Made by a program: the position numbers and the translations under genes
Source: Pseudomonas yamanorum
GTDB taxonomy: Bacteria > Pseudomonadota > Gammaproteobacteria > Pseudomonadales > Pseudomonadaceae
Assembly: GCF_900105735.1 (NCBI RefSeq)
Contig: NZ_LT629793.1
Location: 744,001-808,000, forward strand
Reading direction: 5' to 3'
DNA: 64,000 nt
The notes under the pieces: generated by a model
Databases searched by the model: none
The model's input: only the letters and a program-made list of their open reading frames with translations
What the model was told of the DNA's origin: nothing
In this document: in pieces, positions 49,694 through 59,524 of the stretch
Numbering within the stretch: position 1 is the stretch's first letter
Layout of the letters: each line of letters begins with the position of its first letter

Positions 49694-50971
49694 ATGACCA
49701 CCATTACCGCGATTCGCGTCGAAGATATCCGCTTTCCTACGTCCCAGTCCCTGGACGGTTCCGACGCCATGAACCCGGACCCGGACTACTCGGCCGCCTA
49801 TGTGATTTTGCAGACCGACAACCCGGCCCTTGAAGGCCATGGCCTGACCTTCACCATCGGCCGTGGCAACGAGATTTGCTGCGCGGCGATCCAGGCCATG
49901 CAGCCGCTGTTGATAGGCTTGACCCTGCAATGGATCGCCGAAGACATGGGCCGTTTCTGGCGGCATGTCACCAGCGACAGCCAGTTGCGCTGGATCGGCC
50001 CGGACAAGGGCGCCATCCACCTGGCCACCGGCGCGATCGTCAACGCCGCGTGGGATTTGTGGGCCAAGGCCGAAGGAAAACCCCTATGGCGCCTGGTGGC
50101 CGACATGAGCCCGGAACAGTTGGTGCGGTGCATCGACTTCCGCTACATCACCGACTGCATCACCTCCAGCGAAGCCCTGGCCTTGCTGCGCCAACGCGCC
50201 GAAGGCAAGGCTGAACGCATGGCCGACCTGCAAGCCAATGGCTACCCCTGCTACACCACCTCCGCCGGCTGGCTCGGTTATGGCGACGAAAAGCTGCGCA
50301 GGCTGTGCCAGGAAGCGGTGGATGCCGGGTTCAACCACGTCAAGCTCAAGGTCGGCCATGACTTGCAGGACGACCTGCGCCGCGTGCGCATCGCCCGCGA
50401 AGTGCTGGGGCCGGACCGCCAACTGATGATCGACGCCAACCAGGTGTGGGAAGTCGACACCGCCATTGATTGGGTGCGCGAATTGGCGTTTGCCAAGCCG
50501 TGGTTTATCGAGGAGCCCACCAGCCCCGACGATATCGAAGGCCATCGCAAGATTCGCCTGGGTGTGGCGCCGGTCAAGGTCGCCACCGGTGAGATGTGCC
50601 AGAACCGGATCATGTTCAAACAGTTGATCATGCGCGAAGCCATCGATGTGGTGCAGATTGACGCCTGCCGCCTGGGCGGGGTGAACGAGGTGCTGGCAGT
50701 GATGCTGATGGCGGCCAAATATGGCCTGCCGGTTTGCCCGCACGCTGGCGGCGTTGGGCTTTGCGAGTACGTGCAGCATTTGTCGATGATCGATTACCTG
50801 TGCATCGCCGGCACCCACGACGGCCGGGTGATCGAGTATGTCGACCACTTGCATGAGCATTTCGAGGAGCCTTGCGTGGTGCGCGGCGCGGCCTATATGC
50901 CGCCCAAGGCGCCAGGGTTCTCGATCCAGATGAAAGCCGCGTCCCGGGAGCAATATCGCCACCGGCCGTGA
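49694..50971 (+). CDS. L-fuconate dehydratase (enolase superfamily)
   Basis: A 425-residue enzyme of the mandelate-racemase subgroup that dehydrates L-fuconate to 2-keto-3-deoxy-L-fuconate. It shows the KxK base motif HVKLKVG, metal ligands in DANQVW, EEPTSPDD and TGEMCQN, and the histidine in HAGGVGLCEYVQHLS. The N-terminal capping domain and the RYITDCITS segment match FucD-type dehydratases. Spacing to the FAH gene is 20 bases. Confidence 0.9.
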   Translation: MTTITAIRVEDIRFPTSQSLDGSDAMNPDPDYSAAYVILQTDNPALEGHGLTFTIGRGNEICCAAIQAMQPLLIGLTLQWIAEDMGRFWRHVTSDSQLRWIGPDKGAIHLATGAIVNAAWDLWAKAEGKPLWRLVADMSPEQLVRCIDFRYITDCITSSEALALLRQRAEGKAERMADLQANGYPCYTTSAGWLGYGDEKLRRLCQEAVDAGFNHVKLKVGHDLQDDLRRVRIAREVLGPDRQLMIDANQVWEVDTAIDWVRELAFAKPWFIEEPTSPDDIEGHRKIRLGVAPVKVATGEMCQNRIMFKQLIMREAIDVVQIDACRLGGVNEVLAVMLMAAKYGLPVCPHAGGVGLCEYVQHLSMIDYLCIAGTHDGRVIEYVDHLHEHFEEPCVVRGAAYMPPKAPGFSIQMKAASREQYRHRP

Positions 50972-51009
50972 CCTGAAGCACACCTTCGATTGGACGGAGC
51001 ACAATAATA

Positions 51010-52984
<1,975 letters not shown>

Positions 52985-53035
52985 TACCCGCTGCATCGCA
53001 CGCCTTGATCCCATAAAAACAACAGGAGAAGCGTC

Positions 53036-54256
53036 ATGTTAAGCAAAGACACACACCTGGCAGGTACCCGCGCCGTGCCGACCTATCGCTGGGCGCTGAT
53101 GCTGGTGACCAGTCTGTTCTTCCTCTGGGGCTTGTCCTACGGTTTGCTGGACGTCCTGAACAAGCATTTCCAGGAAGTCCTGCACGTCAGCAAGGCCCAG
53201 TCCGGGCTGTTGCAAGGTGCATATTTCGGCGCGTACTTCTTGATCGCCCTGCCGGCGGGGCTGCTGATGGACCGTCACGGCTACAAAGCCGGGATCCTGT
53301 TGGGCTTGTGCCTGTATGCAGCAGGCGCCTTGCTGTTCATGCCGGCGGCGGCTGCAGCAAGTTTTCCGTTTTTCCTGTTCGCGCTGTTCGTCATTGCCTG
53401 CGGCCTGGGCTGCCTGGAGACTGCCGCCAACCCTTATGCCACGGTGCTGGGCGAACCCCAGGGCGCCGAGCGGCGGTTGAACCTGGCGCAATCCTTCAAC
53501 GGCCTTGGCCAGTTCTTCGGCCCGCTGATTGGCGGCGCGATGTTCTTCAGCACCGGCAGTACGCCGGTCTCGGACATGAGTTCGCTGCAAACCACCTATG
53601 TGGTGATCGCGGTTCTGGTGTTGCTGGTGGCGCTGTTGATCGCCCGCACACCGCTGCCGGATCTGCGCGCCCAGGAGCAAGCACTGCAACCGGTGGCCGG
53701 CAAGGGGCTGTGGCAGTATCCGGAGTTCGTTGGTGGGGTGATCACGCAGTTTTTCTACGTGGCGGCCCAGGTCGGAGTCGGCGCATTTTTCATCAACTAC
53801 GTCACCGAGCATTGGGCACAGATGGGCAGCCAGCACGCAGCCTACCTGCTATCGATCGCGATGCTGGCTTTCATGTTCGGGCGCTTTTTCAGCACCTGGT
53901 TGATGGGACGGGTCAGCGCGCAAAAGCTGCTGCTGATCTATGCGCTGATCAATATCGCGTTGTGTGCGCTGGTGGTGATTGGCCTGGAAGGCATCTCGGT
54001 GATCGCGTTGATTGCAGTGTTCTTCTTCATGTCGATCATGTTCCCGACGCTGTTTGCCATGGGCGTGAAAAACCTCGGGCCGCACACCAAGCGCGGCAGT
54101 TCGTTCATGATCATGGCGATTGTCGGCGGCGCGTTGATGCCGTACTTGATGGGCAAGGTGGCGGATAACAGCACGGTGGCGCTGGCTTATTTGTTGCCTA
54201 TGGGCTGTTTCGTGGTTGTGGCGGTGTATGCCCGTAGTCGGTTGCGCCATCCATGA
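53036..54256 (+). CDS. fucP: L-fucose permease FucP (MFS)
   Basis: A 406-residue major facilitator of the FucP family with 12 helices. The N-terminus FFLWGLSYGLLDVLNKHFQEV and the motif LETAANPYATVLG (conserved in sugar:H+ symporters of this family) are present. It brings L-fucose or a related 6-deoxy sugar into the cell with a proton. Last gene of the catabolic set. Its last 59 bases overlap the convergent AraC-type gene. Confidence 0.9.
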   Translation: MLSKDTHLAGTRAVPTYRWALMLVTSLFFLWGLSYGLLDVLNKHFQEVLHVSKAQSGLLQGAYFGAYFLIALPAGLLMDRHGYKAGILLGLCLYAAGALLFMPAAAAASFPFFLFALFVIACGLGCLETAANPYATVLGEPQGAERRLNLAQSFNGLGQFFGPLIGGAMFFSTGSTPVSDMSSLQTTYVVIAVLVLLVALLIARTPLPDLRAQEQALQPVAGKGLWQYPEFVGGVITQFFYVAAQVGVGAFFINYVTEHWAQMGSQHAAYLLSIAMLAFMFGRFFSTWLMGRVSAQKLLLIYALINIALCALVVIGLEGISVIALIAVFFFMSIMFPTLFAMGVKNLGPHTKRGSSFMIMAIVGGALMPYLMGKVADNSTVALAYLLPMGCFVVVAVYARSRLRHP

Positions 54257-55019
54257 AGTATCGCCCCGGCGTCGTCCCAAACGTGCGCCGGAACATGGCA
54301 ATAAAGGCACTGACGTTTTCATAACCCAAGTCCAGCGCAACCCGGGTGACCGGTACGTGCGCCGCCAGTAACTCCAAGGCGCGCAACAACCGCGCACGCT
54401 GACGCCATTGGCTGAAGGTGAACCCGGTCTCGGCGACAAACCGCCGGGCCAGTGTACGCGGGGATACGCTGGCCCACTGTGCCCATTGCTCCAGCAGGCG
54501 GTTGTCGCTCGGGTCGTCAGCCAGCGCCTGGGCGATGCGCAACAGCCGCGGGTCCTGGGGCAGCGGCAAGCCAAATGGTTCCTGGGGCAAGCCGGCGATT
54601 TCATCAAGGATCACCTGGGCAATTCGCGCCTGTGGCGGCTCCAGCTGCGGCTCGGCCCAGGTTGCCGCGCGCCTGACAGCCTCCAGTAACAAGGCCGACG
54701 TGGCGATAACACACGTCTGTTGCGGCAGACCGGCACACGCCTGAGGGTCGACATACACACTCCATCCATCAAACGGCCCGTGGGAACGCAGGGAGTGGGA
54801 GCAATCAGGCACGATCCACACCGCGTGAGTGGCCGGCACCACCCAGTGCTGATGCGCCGCCTGTACCGAGAGCAAACCGCGCTGGGCCCCTAGCAGTTGG
54901 CCCCGGGCATGCTGATGGGGAGCGGTGGCGCGCTCGACGGGGCTGCTACGCAACGTTGCCACCAGCAAGGGACCGCCGATTGCATTGGCAAGTTGAGGTG
55001 AAACGAGGGTGGGCGACAT
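54198..55019 (-). CDS. AraC family transcriptional regulator
   Basis: A 273-residue regulator: N-terminal cupin-like domain (about 20-115; HQHARGQLLGAQRG) and C-terminal AraC HTH (WAQWASVSPRTLARRFV; LDLGYENVSAFIAMFRRTFG). The usual fold ends at TPGRYF; a further 18 residues overlap the 3' end of fucP. It is divergent from a small gene and a MFS transporter, an arrangement seen in Pseudomonas where it controls the efflux gene. It may or may not act on fucose genes. Confidence 0.86.
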   Translation of the reverse strand: MSPTLVSPQLANAIGGPLLVATLRSSPVERATAPHQHARGQLLGAQRGLLSVQAAHQHWVVPATHAVWIVPDCSHSLRSHGPFDGWSVYVDPQACAGLPQQTCVIATSALLLEAVRRAATWAEPQLEPPQARIAQVILDEIAGLPQEPFGLPLPQDPRLLRIAQALADDPSDNRLLEQWAQWASVSPRTLARRFVAETGFTFSQWRQRARLLRALELLAAHVPVTRVALDLGYENVSAFIAMFRRTFGTTPGRYFMDGATDYGHTPPQPRNSP

Positions 55020-55111
55020 ATGGCAGCTTTACTGTATTGAATGACCCGAATAAGGCAGTGTAGCCACATGTACGCGCCTAGACTGTGTATTCATTCATTG
55101 AGGACACTGTC

Positions 55112-55357
55112 ATGCGTGCAGAAGACTTGCTTCCCGATCATATCGACCAAGGCCAATTCAATGGCGTGACCGTGCGCAAAGGCACGGTGGGGGCGTTCCT
55201 CGCCAACGCCAGAACCTGGTGCAACCCAGCCACCCCGGGCGAACAGCGACTGCTGGCCGAACAGGACATGCTGGAAGCCCTCCCCGCATTGCAAGCCCTG
55301 GGTTTGTTTGAGGTGTTGCAGGTGCGGGATGCCGAGTTGGCCCGGCTGCTGAAGTGA
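55112..55357 (+). CDS. Small conserved-looking hypothetical protein
   Basis: An 81-residue acidic, helical protein starting MRAEDLLPDHIDQGQFNGVTVRKG; ATG 55112 follows a TGAGGACAC ribosome site. No family recognised. It contains no membrane segment. It lies between divergent AraC and MFS genes, and an imperfect inverted repeat follows it. The in-frame start at 55085 has no ribosome site. Confidence 0.65.
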   Translation: MRAEDLLPDHIDQGQFNGVTVRKGTVGAFLANARTWCNPATPGEQRLLAEQDMLEALPALQALGLFEVLQVRDAELARLLK

Positions 55358-55368
55358 GAGGATCGGCC

Positions 55369-55441
55369 TGGAAGGTGGTAATCCACCGCAAGAATCCCGG
55401 GGTTCGCCAGTTCTCGCGGGGATTACGCACCTTCCAGACCA
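55369..55441. repeat. Imperfect inverted repeat after the small gene
   Basis: CTGGAAGGTG-GTAATCC...CCGC.AGAA on the left is mirrored by a right arm ending GGATTACGCACCTTCCAG. The stem is about 27 bp with a few mismatches and a 15-base loop. No T run follows. Role unclear: terminator or dispersed repeat. Confidence 0.6.
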
Positions 55442-55634
55442 CCTCGCACAGCAGACGATCACTCGTCCTACACGCTGATAGTGGTTGGAAAAGCCAATCG
55501 CGTTCCATGCTCCTGGAAAAATTGTTAGCGCTGTGTTCAGGCATGTCAAAGGAACCCGGCTCGCTCGATACGGCCTGATGTGCAAGGATGTTGCGCTGCA
55601 CATCGTTCGTTGAACGCAAAACCAAGGATTTGTC

Positions 55635-56786
55635 ATGACCGCCATCAGCACCCCAGCGCCCGTGGTACCCGGGCGGCTGGAACAAATGTCCACCCGCATC
55701 GCGTTTTTTATCGCCGGTTTCGGCATCGCCGCCTGGGCACCGCTGGTGCCTTATGCCAAGGCCCGCGCCCAACTCAATGAGGGCACCCTCGGCCTGTTGC
55801 TGCTGTGCCTCGGCGTAGGGTCGATGATCGCAATGCCGGTCGCAGGGGCCCTGGCCTCTCGCTTTGGCATCCGGCGAGTGGCCACCGGCGGGACCATCCT
55901 GATCTGCCTTGGCCTGCCGATGCTCGCCACCGTCACCTCGGTTCCGCTGCTGATGGCTGCGCTGTTTGTATTCGGCGCCGGCCTCGGCACGGTGGACTCC
56001 ACGGTCAACCTGCAAGCGGTGATGGTCGAACGGGCCAGCGGCAAGACCATGATGTCGGGCTTTCACGGGCTGTTCAGCCTGGGCGGAATTGTCGGTGCGG
56101 CGGGGGTCAGCGGGTTGCTGGGTTTGGGGTTATCGCCGTTGCAGGCCACCCTCGCCGTGATCGTTGTCATCGCGGTGGCCTTGCTCAAGGCCGGGCCACA
56201 CTTGCTGCCCTATGGCAGCGAAAGCTCCGGGCCCGCCTTTGCCGTTCCCCACGGGGTGGTGCTGTTTATCGGCTGCCTGTGCTGCATCGTGTTTCTCGCC
56301 GAAGGCGCCGTGCTGGACTGGAGCGCAGTATTCTTGAGCGCCGAGCGCGGCCTTGACGAAGCCTATGCAGGCCTTGGCTACGCAGCTTTTGCCTTGACGA
56401 TGACCGTCGGGCGCCTTACCGGTGACAGGATTGTTCGCCGCCTGGGGGCAACCCGGGTGATCGTGTTCGGTGGTGCTCTTGCTGCGGCCGGTATGTTGCT
56501 GGCGACGCTGTTTCCTGCGTGGGAAACCGCCTTGCTGGGGTATGCCCTGGTAGGTGCCGGGTGTTCGAACATCGTACCGGTGCTGTACACCGCCGTCGGC
56601 AAGCAGACCGTCATGCCGGAACACATTGCCGTGCCCGCCATCACCACCCTGGGTTACACCGGCATTCTCGCCGGCCCTGCGGTGATTGGCTTTATCGCCC
56701 ATGGCAGCAGCCTGAGCACGGCCTTTGTGCTGATTGCCGTGCTGCTGATCGGTGTGGCGATCAGTGGGAAAATATTGCGGGTTTGA
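55635..56786 (+). CDS. MFS transporter (YbjJ-like)
   Basis: A 383-residue major facilitator with 12 helices, family marks VPYAKARAQLNEGTLGLLLLC-type loop 1 and GFHGLFSLGGIVGA. It resembles E. coli YbjJ. Substrate unknown. CAAGGATTTGTC precedes ATG 55635. The AraC regulator on the other side of the small gene may control it. Confidence 0.85.
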   Translation: MTAISTPAPVVPGRLEQMSTRIAFFIAGFGIAAWAPLVPYAKARAQLNEGTLGLLLLCLGVGSMIAMPVAGALASRFGIRRVATGGTILICLGLPMLATVTSVPLLMAALFVFGAGLGTVDSTVNLQAVMVERASGKTMMSGFHGLFSLGGIVGAAGVSGLLGLGLSPLQATLAVIVVIAVALLKAGPHLLPYGSESSGPAFAVPHGVVLFIGCLCCIVFLAEGAVLDWSAVFLSAERGLDEAYAGLGYAAFALTMTVGRLTGDRIVRRLGATRVIVFGGALAAAGMLLATLFPAWETALLGYALVGAGCSNIVPVLYTAVGKQTVMPEHIAVPAITTLGYTGILAGPAVIGFIAHGSSLSTAFVLIAVLLIGVAISGKILRV

Positions 56787-56798
56787 CGGGTAACCCCA

Positions 56799-56823
56799 TA
56801 ACGCCTCATTCGTTGAGGCGTTA
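56799..56823. terminator. Bidirectional hairpin between convergent genes
   Basis: TAACGCCTCA (56799-56808) and TGAGGCGTTA (56814-56823) form a perfect 10-bp stem with a 5-base loop. It is the only DNA between the MFS stop and the stop of the next minus-strand gene. No long T run. Confidence 0.65.
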
Positions 56824-56830
56824 CCCGGGC

Positions 56831-57445
56831 TTATCGGGTTTTATTGTGCTCGAGCCAACGATCAAGGGTTTTGTTACTGAGCCAACCCTCTTGGTGATGG
56901 CTGCCAAAAATACGCCGACCCGTGCCGTGGGCGTTTTCCAGGGACTGCAATAGCCCGGGGCGATCCACAATATTCTTCGCCATATACACCTGCTGTTCAT
57001 CGTATTTTTTTCGCGCCAGCCCCGTGATGGGGTCCAGGACGGGTTCACCCTGGCTGTCGAGTTCGTCCGGGTCCTTGCTCATGGCAACCAGCAACTCGAT
57101 GTTGACGTAGCCGATGCATTCAAAGAAGCCCTTACGGTCCCGGGACCTGTCACGCAACTCGGTAAACATCGCCTTGAATACCTCGACAAGCTCAGCGTTG
57201 CTCTTGGCGTGGAAAGGGTCTGGGCTGAAGGCACTGGGATCGCTGTTGCCGAACACCACACTTTCAGCCTTTGAAAGGCTTTCCCGGGTGATGTAGCCGT
57301 CCTGATCGGTAATCGCATCGATCAGGCGCGGGCGCTGGACCAGTGCCTTGGCCAGCAAAATCGCACTGTCGAATTTCTGGTTATCGCCGATTTTTTTGCC
57401 GGCGATTCGTTGCAGCGAAGACAGTGTCAGTCCGTCACTTTTCAT
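56831..57445 (-). CDS. HrpK/NolX-like module protein, 3' part of a probably split gene
   Basis: A 204-residue reading frame starting MKSDGLTLSSLQRIAG. It holds the second half of one helical module and a full second one (NAELVEVFKAMFTELRDR...YMAKNIVDRPGLLQSL...EGWLSNKTLDRWLEH). The modules end in partial EF-hand-like loops (DQDGYITRESL). The first half of module one lies at the end of the preceding frame (57435-57776), so the two are best read as one gene of about 315 residues interrupted by a +1 base in an A-run near 57437-57442. It might alternatively be translated separately; a GAAAGAACTCC ribosome-site region precedes it. Confidence 0.65.
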   Translation of the reverse strand: MKSDGLTLSSLQRIAGKKIGDNQKFDSAILLAKALVQRPRLIDAITDQDGYITRESLSKAESVVFGNSDPSAFSPDPFHAKSNAELVEVFKAMFTELRDRSRDRKGFFECIGYVNIELLVAMSKDPDELDSQGEPVLDPITGLARKKYDEQQVYMAKNIVDRPGLLQSLENAHGTGRRIFGSHHQEGWLSNKTLDRWLEHNKTR

Positions 57446-57776
57446 GGAGTTCTTTCAGCGTGGGAAAACTGACTTTCAGCGCTTTCACCAACTCGCTGTC
57501 TGGCAACTGGAGGTTGGGATTCGGTGACCCGGCGCGAGGGGCAACATCGTTTTGAAGCGTACGATGATGCGGCACCACCTCATAGGGCCTGGCCGAGCGC
57601 AAAGGTGGCCTGTAACCGGAAGACCGAACAGCCGTAGCGCCAGGATGGGCTTGTCGGCCAGCATCACCAGGCTCAATTGAAGCCACCTGAGCGGTACGCC
57701 CTCCCTCACCCGCCGTCACATCAAATGGGCCTGTACCACCGGGCTGCAGGTAGCCTGATCCGCGATCAATTCTCAT
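57435..57776 (-). CDS. Proline-rich N-terminal part of the split HrpK-like gene
   Basis: A 113-residue frame. The N-terminal 85 residues are low-complexity, rich in Gly, Pro and Arg. The last 28 (NPNLQLPDSELVKALKVSFPTLKELHEK, given here in outline) start a module that continues in the next frame. A GGAG site 7 bases before ATG 57776 supports translation. Together with the following frame it would equal the 320-residue neighbour in length and layout. Confidence 0.6.
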   Translation of the reverse strand: MRIDRGSGYLQPGGTGPFDVTAGEGGRTAQVASIEPGDAGRQAHPGATAVRSSGYRPPLRSARPYEVVPHHRTLQNDVAPRAGSPNPNLQLPDSELVKALKVSFPTLKELHEK

Positions 57777-57936
57777 GATTCATCTCCACCAATTTTAGAT
57801 CCACGCTTGCCTGGACATCACCCCGGTAACGGCCGTATCGCTCGCGCGATTAACAAGCCAAAGGTGTGTGGTGCCCTGCAGGCAATGGTTCCGCCGTAGC
57901 GAAGCGTTCCAATGACAACATGTAAAAAGCGAAAAA

Positions 57937-58263
57937 TCAGTGGTCTTTTGGTTCGCTCGGCGAAGCCGGTTTCGTCTCCTGCCAAACGCCTTTGATCGCG
58001 CCGACCATCGATCCCATCGCTGCGCAAAACTGGCGTAACACAGAAGCTTCAGCGGCAGGCAACTGCCCATTGGGCAGCATGCCCTTGATGAAGTCGTCGG
58101 CAGCCGGAGCCTGAAACTTGTGTTGCCCGGTGAAGTTCTTCACTCGCAGGGCCTCTGCACCCTGCTCGCGATTTATACCCTGCTGCAAAACATCATGACC
58201 CGCCGGCGGGTTGGAGGCTGGCGGGGGCCCGGGATGGCGTGACCCAAACGACGTTAACGTCAT
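57937..58263 (-). CDS. Small hypothetical protein in the HrpK-like cluster
   Basis: A 108-residue protein, not recognised. Pro/Gly-rich N-terminus (HPGPPPASNPPAG), then a helical part with a hydrophobic stretch FCAAMGSMVGAIKGVW near the C-terminus. It shares no module with its neighbours. Same strand, with 97- and 160-base gaps to the genes on either side, so it is possibly one transcript. It could be a chaperone or small secreted partner, but there is no direct sign. Confidence 0.5.
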   Translation of the reverse strand: MTLTSFGSRHPGPPPASNPPAGHDVLQQGINREQGAEALRVKNFTGQHKFQAPAADDFIKGMLPNGQLPAAEASVLRQFCAAMGSMVGAIKGVWQETKPASPSEPKDH

Positions 58264-58360
58264 GTCTAAGCCCTCGCTGGGAAAGTAAAAGCAGCGGATT
58301 GATCAGAACAGGTCATCACGCCACGAAGCATACGCAGCGCGATCAAGGCCGTGACGGGGT

Positions 58361-59323
58361 TTAGCGCGACAACCAGCGCAACGCGTCCTTGTGGATCTTG
58401 CCGTCGTGGGGACGACTGCCAGTGTTTTCCATTTGTTGGAGCAAATGGGAACGCTGAGTGACTTCCTTCGCCAGTTGAATGAGTGCATCCGTCCGCGGGC
58501 GACCGGTCAGAGGCTTCGCAGCAAGTTGGCGCAGCTCTTTGATTTCTATCGCGGGGTTCCAAAAGCCACTTTTCAAATCGCCAAACCGTTCAAGCATGGC
58601 TTGGGCAAGTTCCTTGTCGTCGTGATATTTGAAAGGGTTTGTCGAGTTGATGATCATGGTAATTTTCAACCTGTCGATCAACCCATCCAAGTGCCCCGTG
58701 GAACTGTGACGGTCAAGGGCTTCTACCAGTCCCGGCCGTTTCAGGATTTCCCTGGCCGCGCGGATGTCATGGTCGGTGGCGGCGTGACCGGTCAACGGTC
58801 TGCTCGCCATGCTTGCCAGGTTTTCCGGCGTGACGTATTGCGCCCCCCGTCCGCCAAAACTATCGAAATTATCCAGCAGATGCTTGGCCAACGCTTCGTT
58901 AGTCTTACCTGAATACAGTGGATCCGGCCTGCCGGAAACCGGACCGCAATACCCTGGATTCGGCTTCGGCGGCTTGCCGATACATGGCCGGCACGGCTCT
59001 GGATCCGGCATCGGTGGTTTGCCGATGCCTGGCCGGCATGCCCCTGGGTCCGGCTTTAGCGGTTTGCCGATACCGGGGCGGCACGGCTCCGGGTCCGGCA
59101 TCGGTGGCTTGCCGATACCTGGCCGGCAGGCTCCTGGGTTCGGCTTTGGCGGTTTAACGATACCTGGGCGGCACGGCTCCGGGTCCGGCGTCGGTGGCTT
59201 GCCGATACCTGGCCGGCAAGCGCCTGGGTTCGGCTTTGGCGGTTTGACGATACAGGGGCGGCACGGGGGCGCAGTGTGGTTGTGAATTGAGGCAGTGGTC
59301 TGATTGGACGCGGATACCGACAT
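58361..59323 (-). CDS. HrpK/NolX-like protein with seven 15-residue Cys-Pro repeats
   Basis: A 320-residue protein. After a 20-residue Ser/Thr/Asn-rich N-terminus come seven tandem 15-residue repeats (about 21-125) of the form C-R-P-x-I-x-K-P-P-x-P-x-P-x-x, alternating KPNPGA and PDPEP endings. Two helical modules follow (about 141-223 and 228-320) with the pattern ELA...L...F, LxxLAxxPLTG, AKEIxxRPxLxxxL, DGxI. These resemble modules of the type III proteins HrpK/HrpF/NolX, by eye only. ATG 59323 is preferred to 59329 because AGGAG lies 6 bases before it. No signal peptide. Confidence 0.65.
   Translation of the reverse strand: MSVSASNQTTASIHNHTAPPCRPCIVKPPKPNPGACRPGIGKPPTPDPEPCRPGIVKPPKPNPGACRPGIGKPPMPDPEPCRPGIGKPLKPDPGACRPGIGKPPMPDPEPCRPCIGKPPKPNPGYCGPVSGRPDPLYSGKTNEALAKHLLDNFDSFGGRGAQYVTPENLASMASRPLTGHAATDHDIRAAREILKRPGLVEALDRHSSTGHLDGLIDRLKITMIINSTNPFKYHDDKELAQAMLERFGDLKSGFWNPAIEIKELRQLAAKPLTGRPRTDALIQLAKEVTQRSHLLQQMENTGSRPHDGKIHKDALRWLSR
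58949..59263. repeat. 45-bp coding tandem repeat, seven units
   Basis: Seven units of 45 bp (315 bp) encode the Cys-Pro repeats. Odd and even units differ, giving a 90-bp higher-order period. The reading frame is kept throughout, so units were added or lost as whole codons. Confidence 0.85.
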
Positions 59324-59524
59324 AGGCATCTCCTGTTCGGCGGGTTTTCAGGGAGCGCCTCCTCCTCCAGAGCACCACGACGAAGTGATCGTCCAGGCAC
59401 TGTATGAAAAGCGGGCAAACCTGTGTGGCCGAACGGTCGGATTCAGTTCCGGTGAAAGCGAGGAAAGGTCGCAGCCCGTGCCGACAATGCCGGCACAGGC
59501 TGCGACCTCTGAATCAACTGCGGG

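Noticed and set aside
58949..59263. Regular 45-bp repeats considered as a CRISPR array or minisatellite
   Set aside because: Units are contiguous without unique spacers and keep a reading frame; they encode the Cys-Pro repeats. No cas genes nearby.
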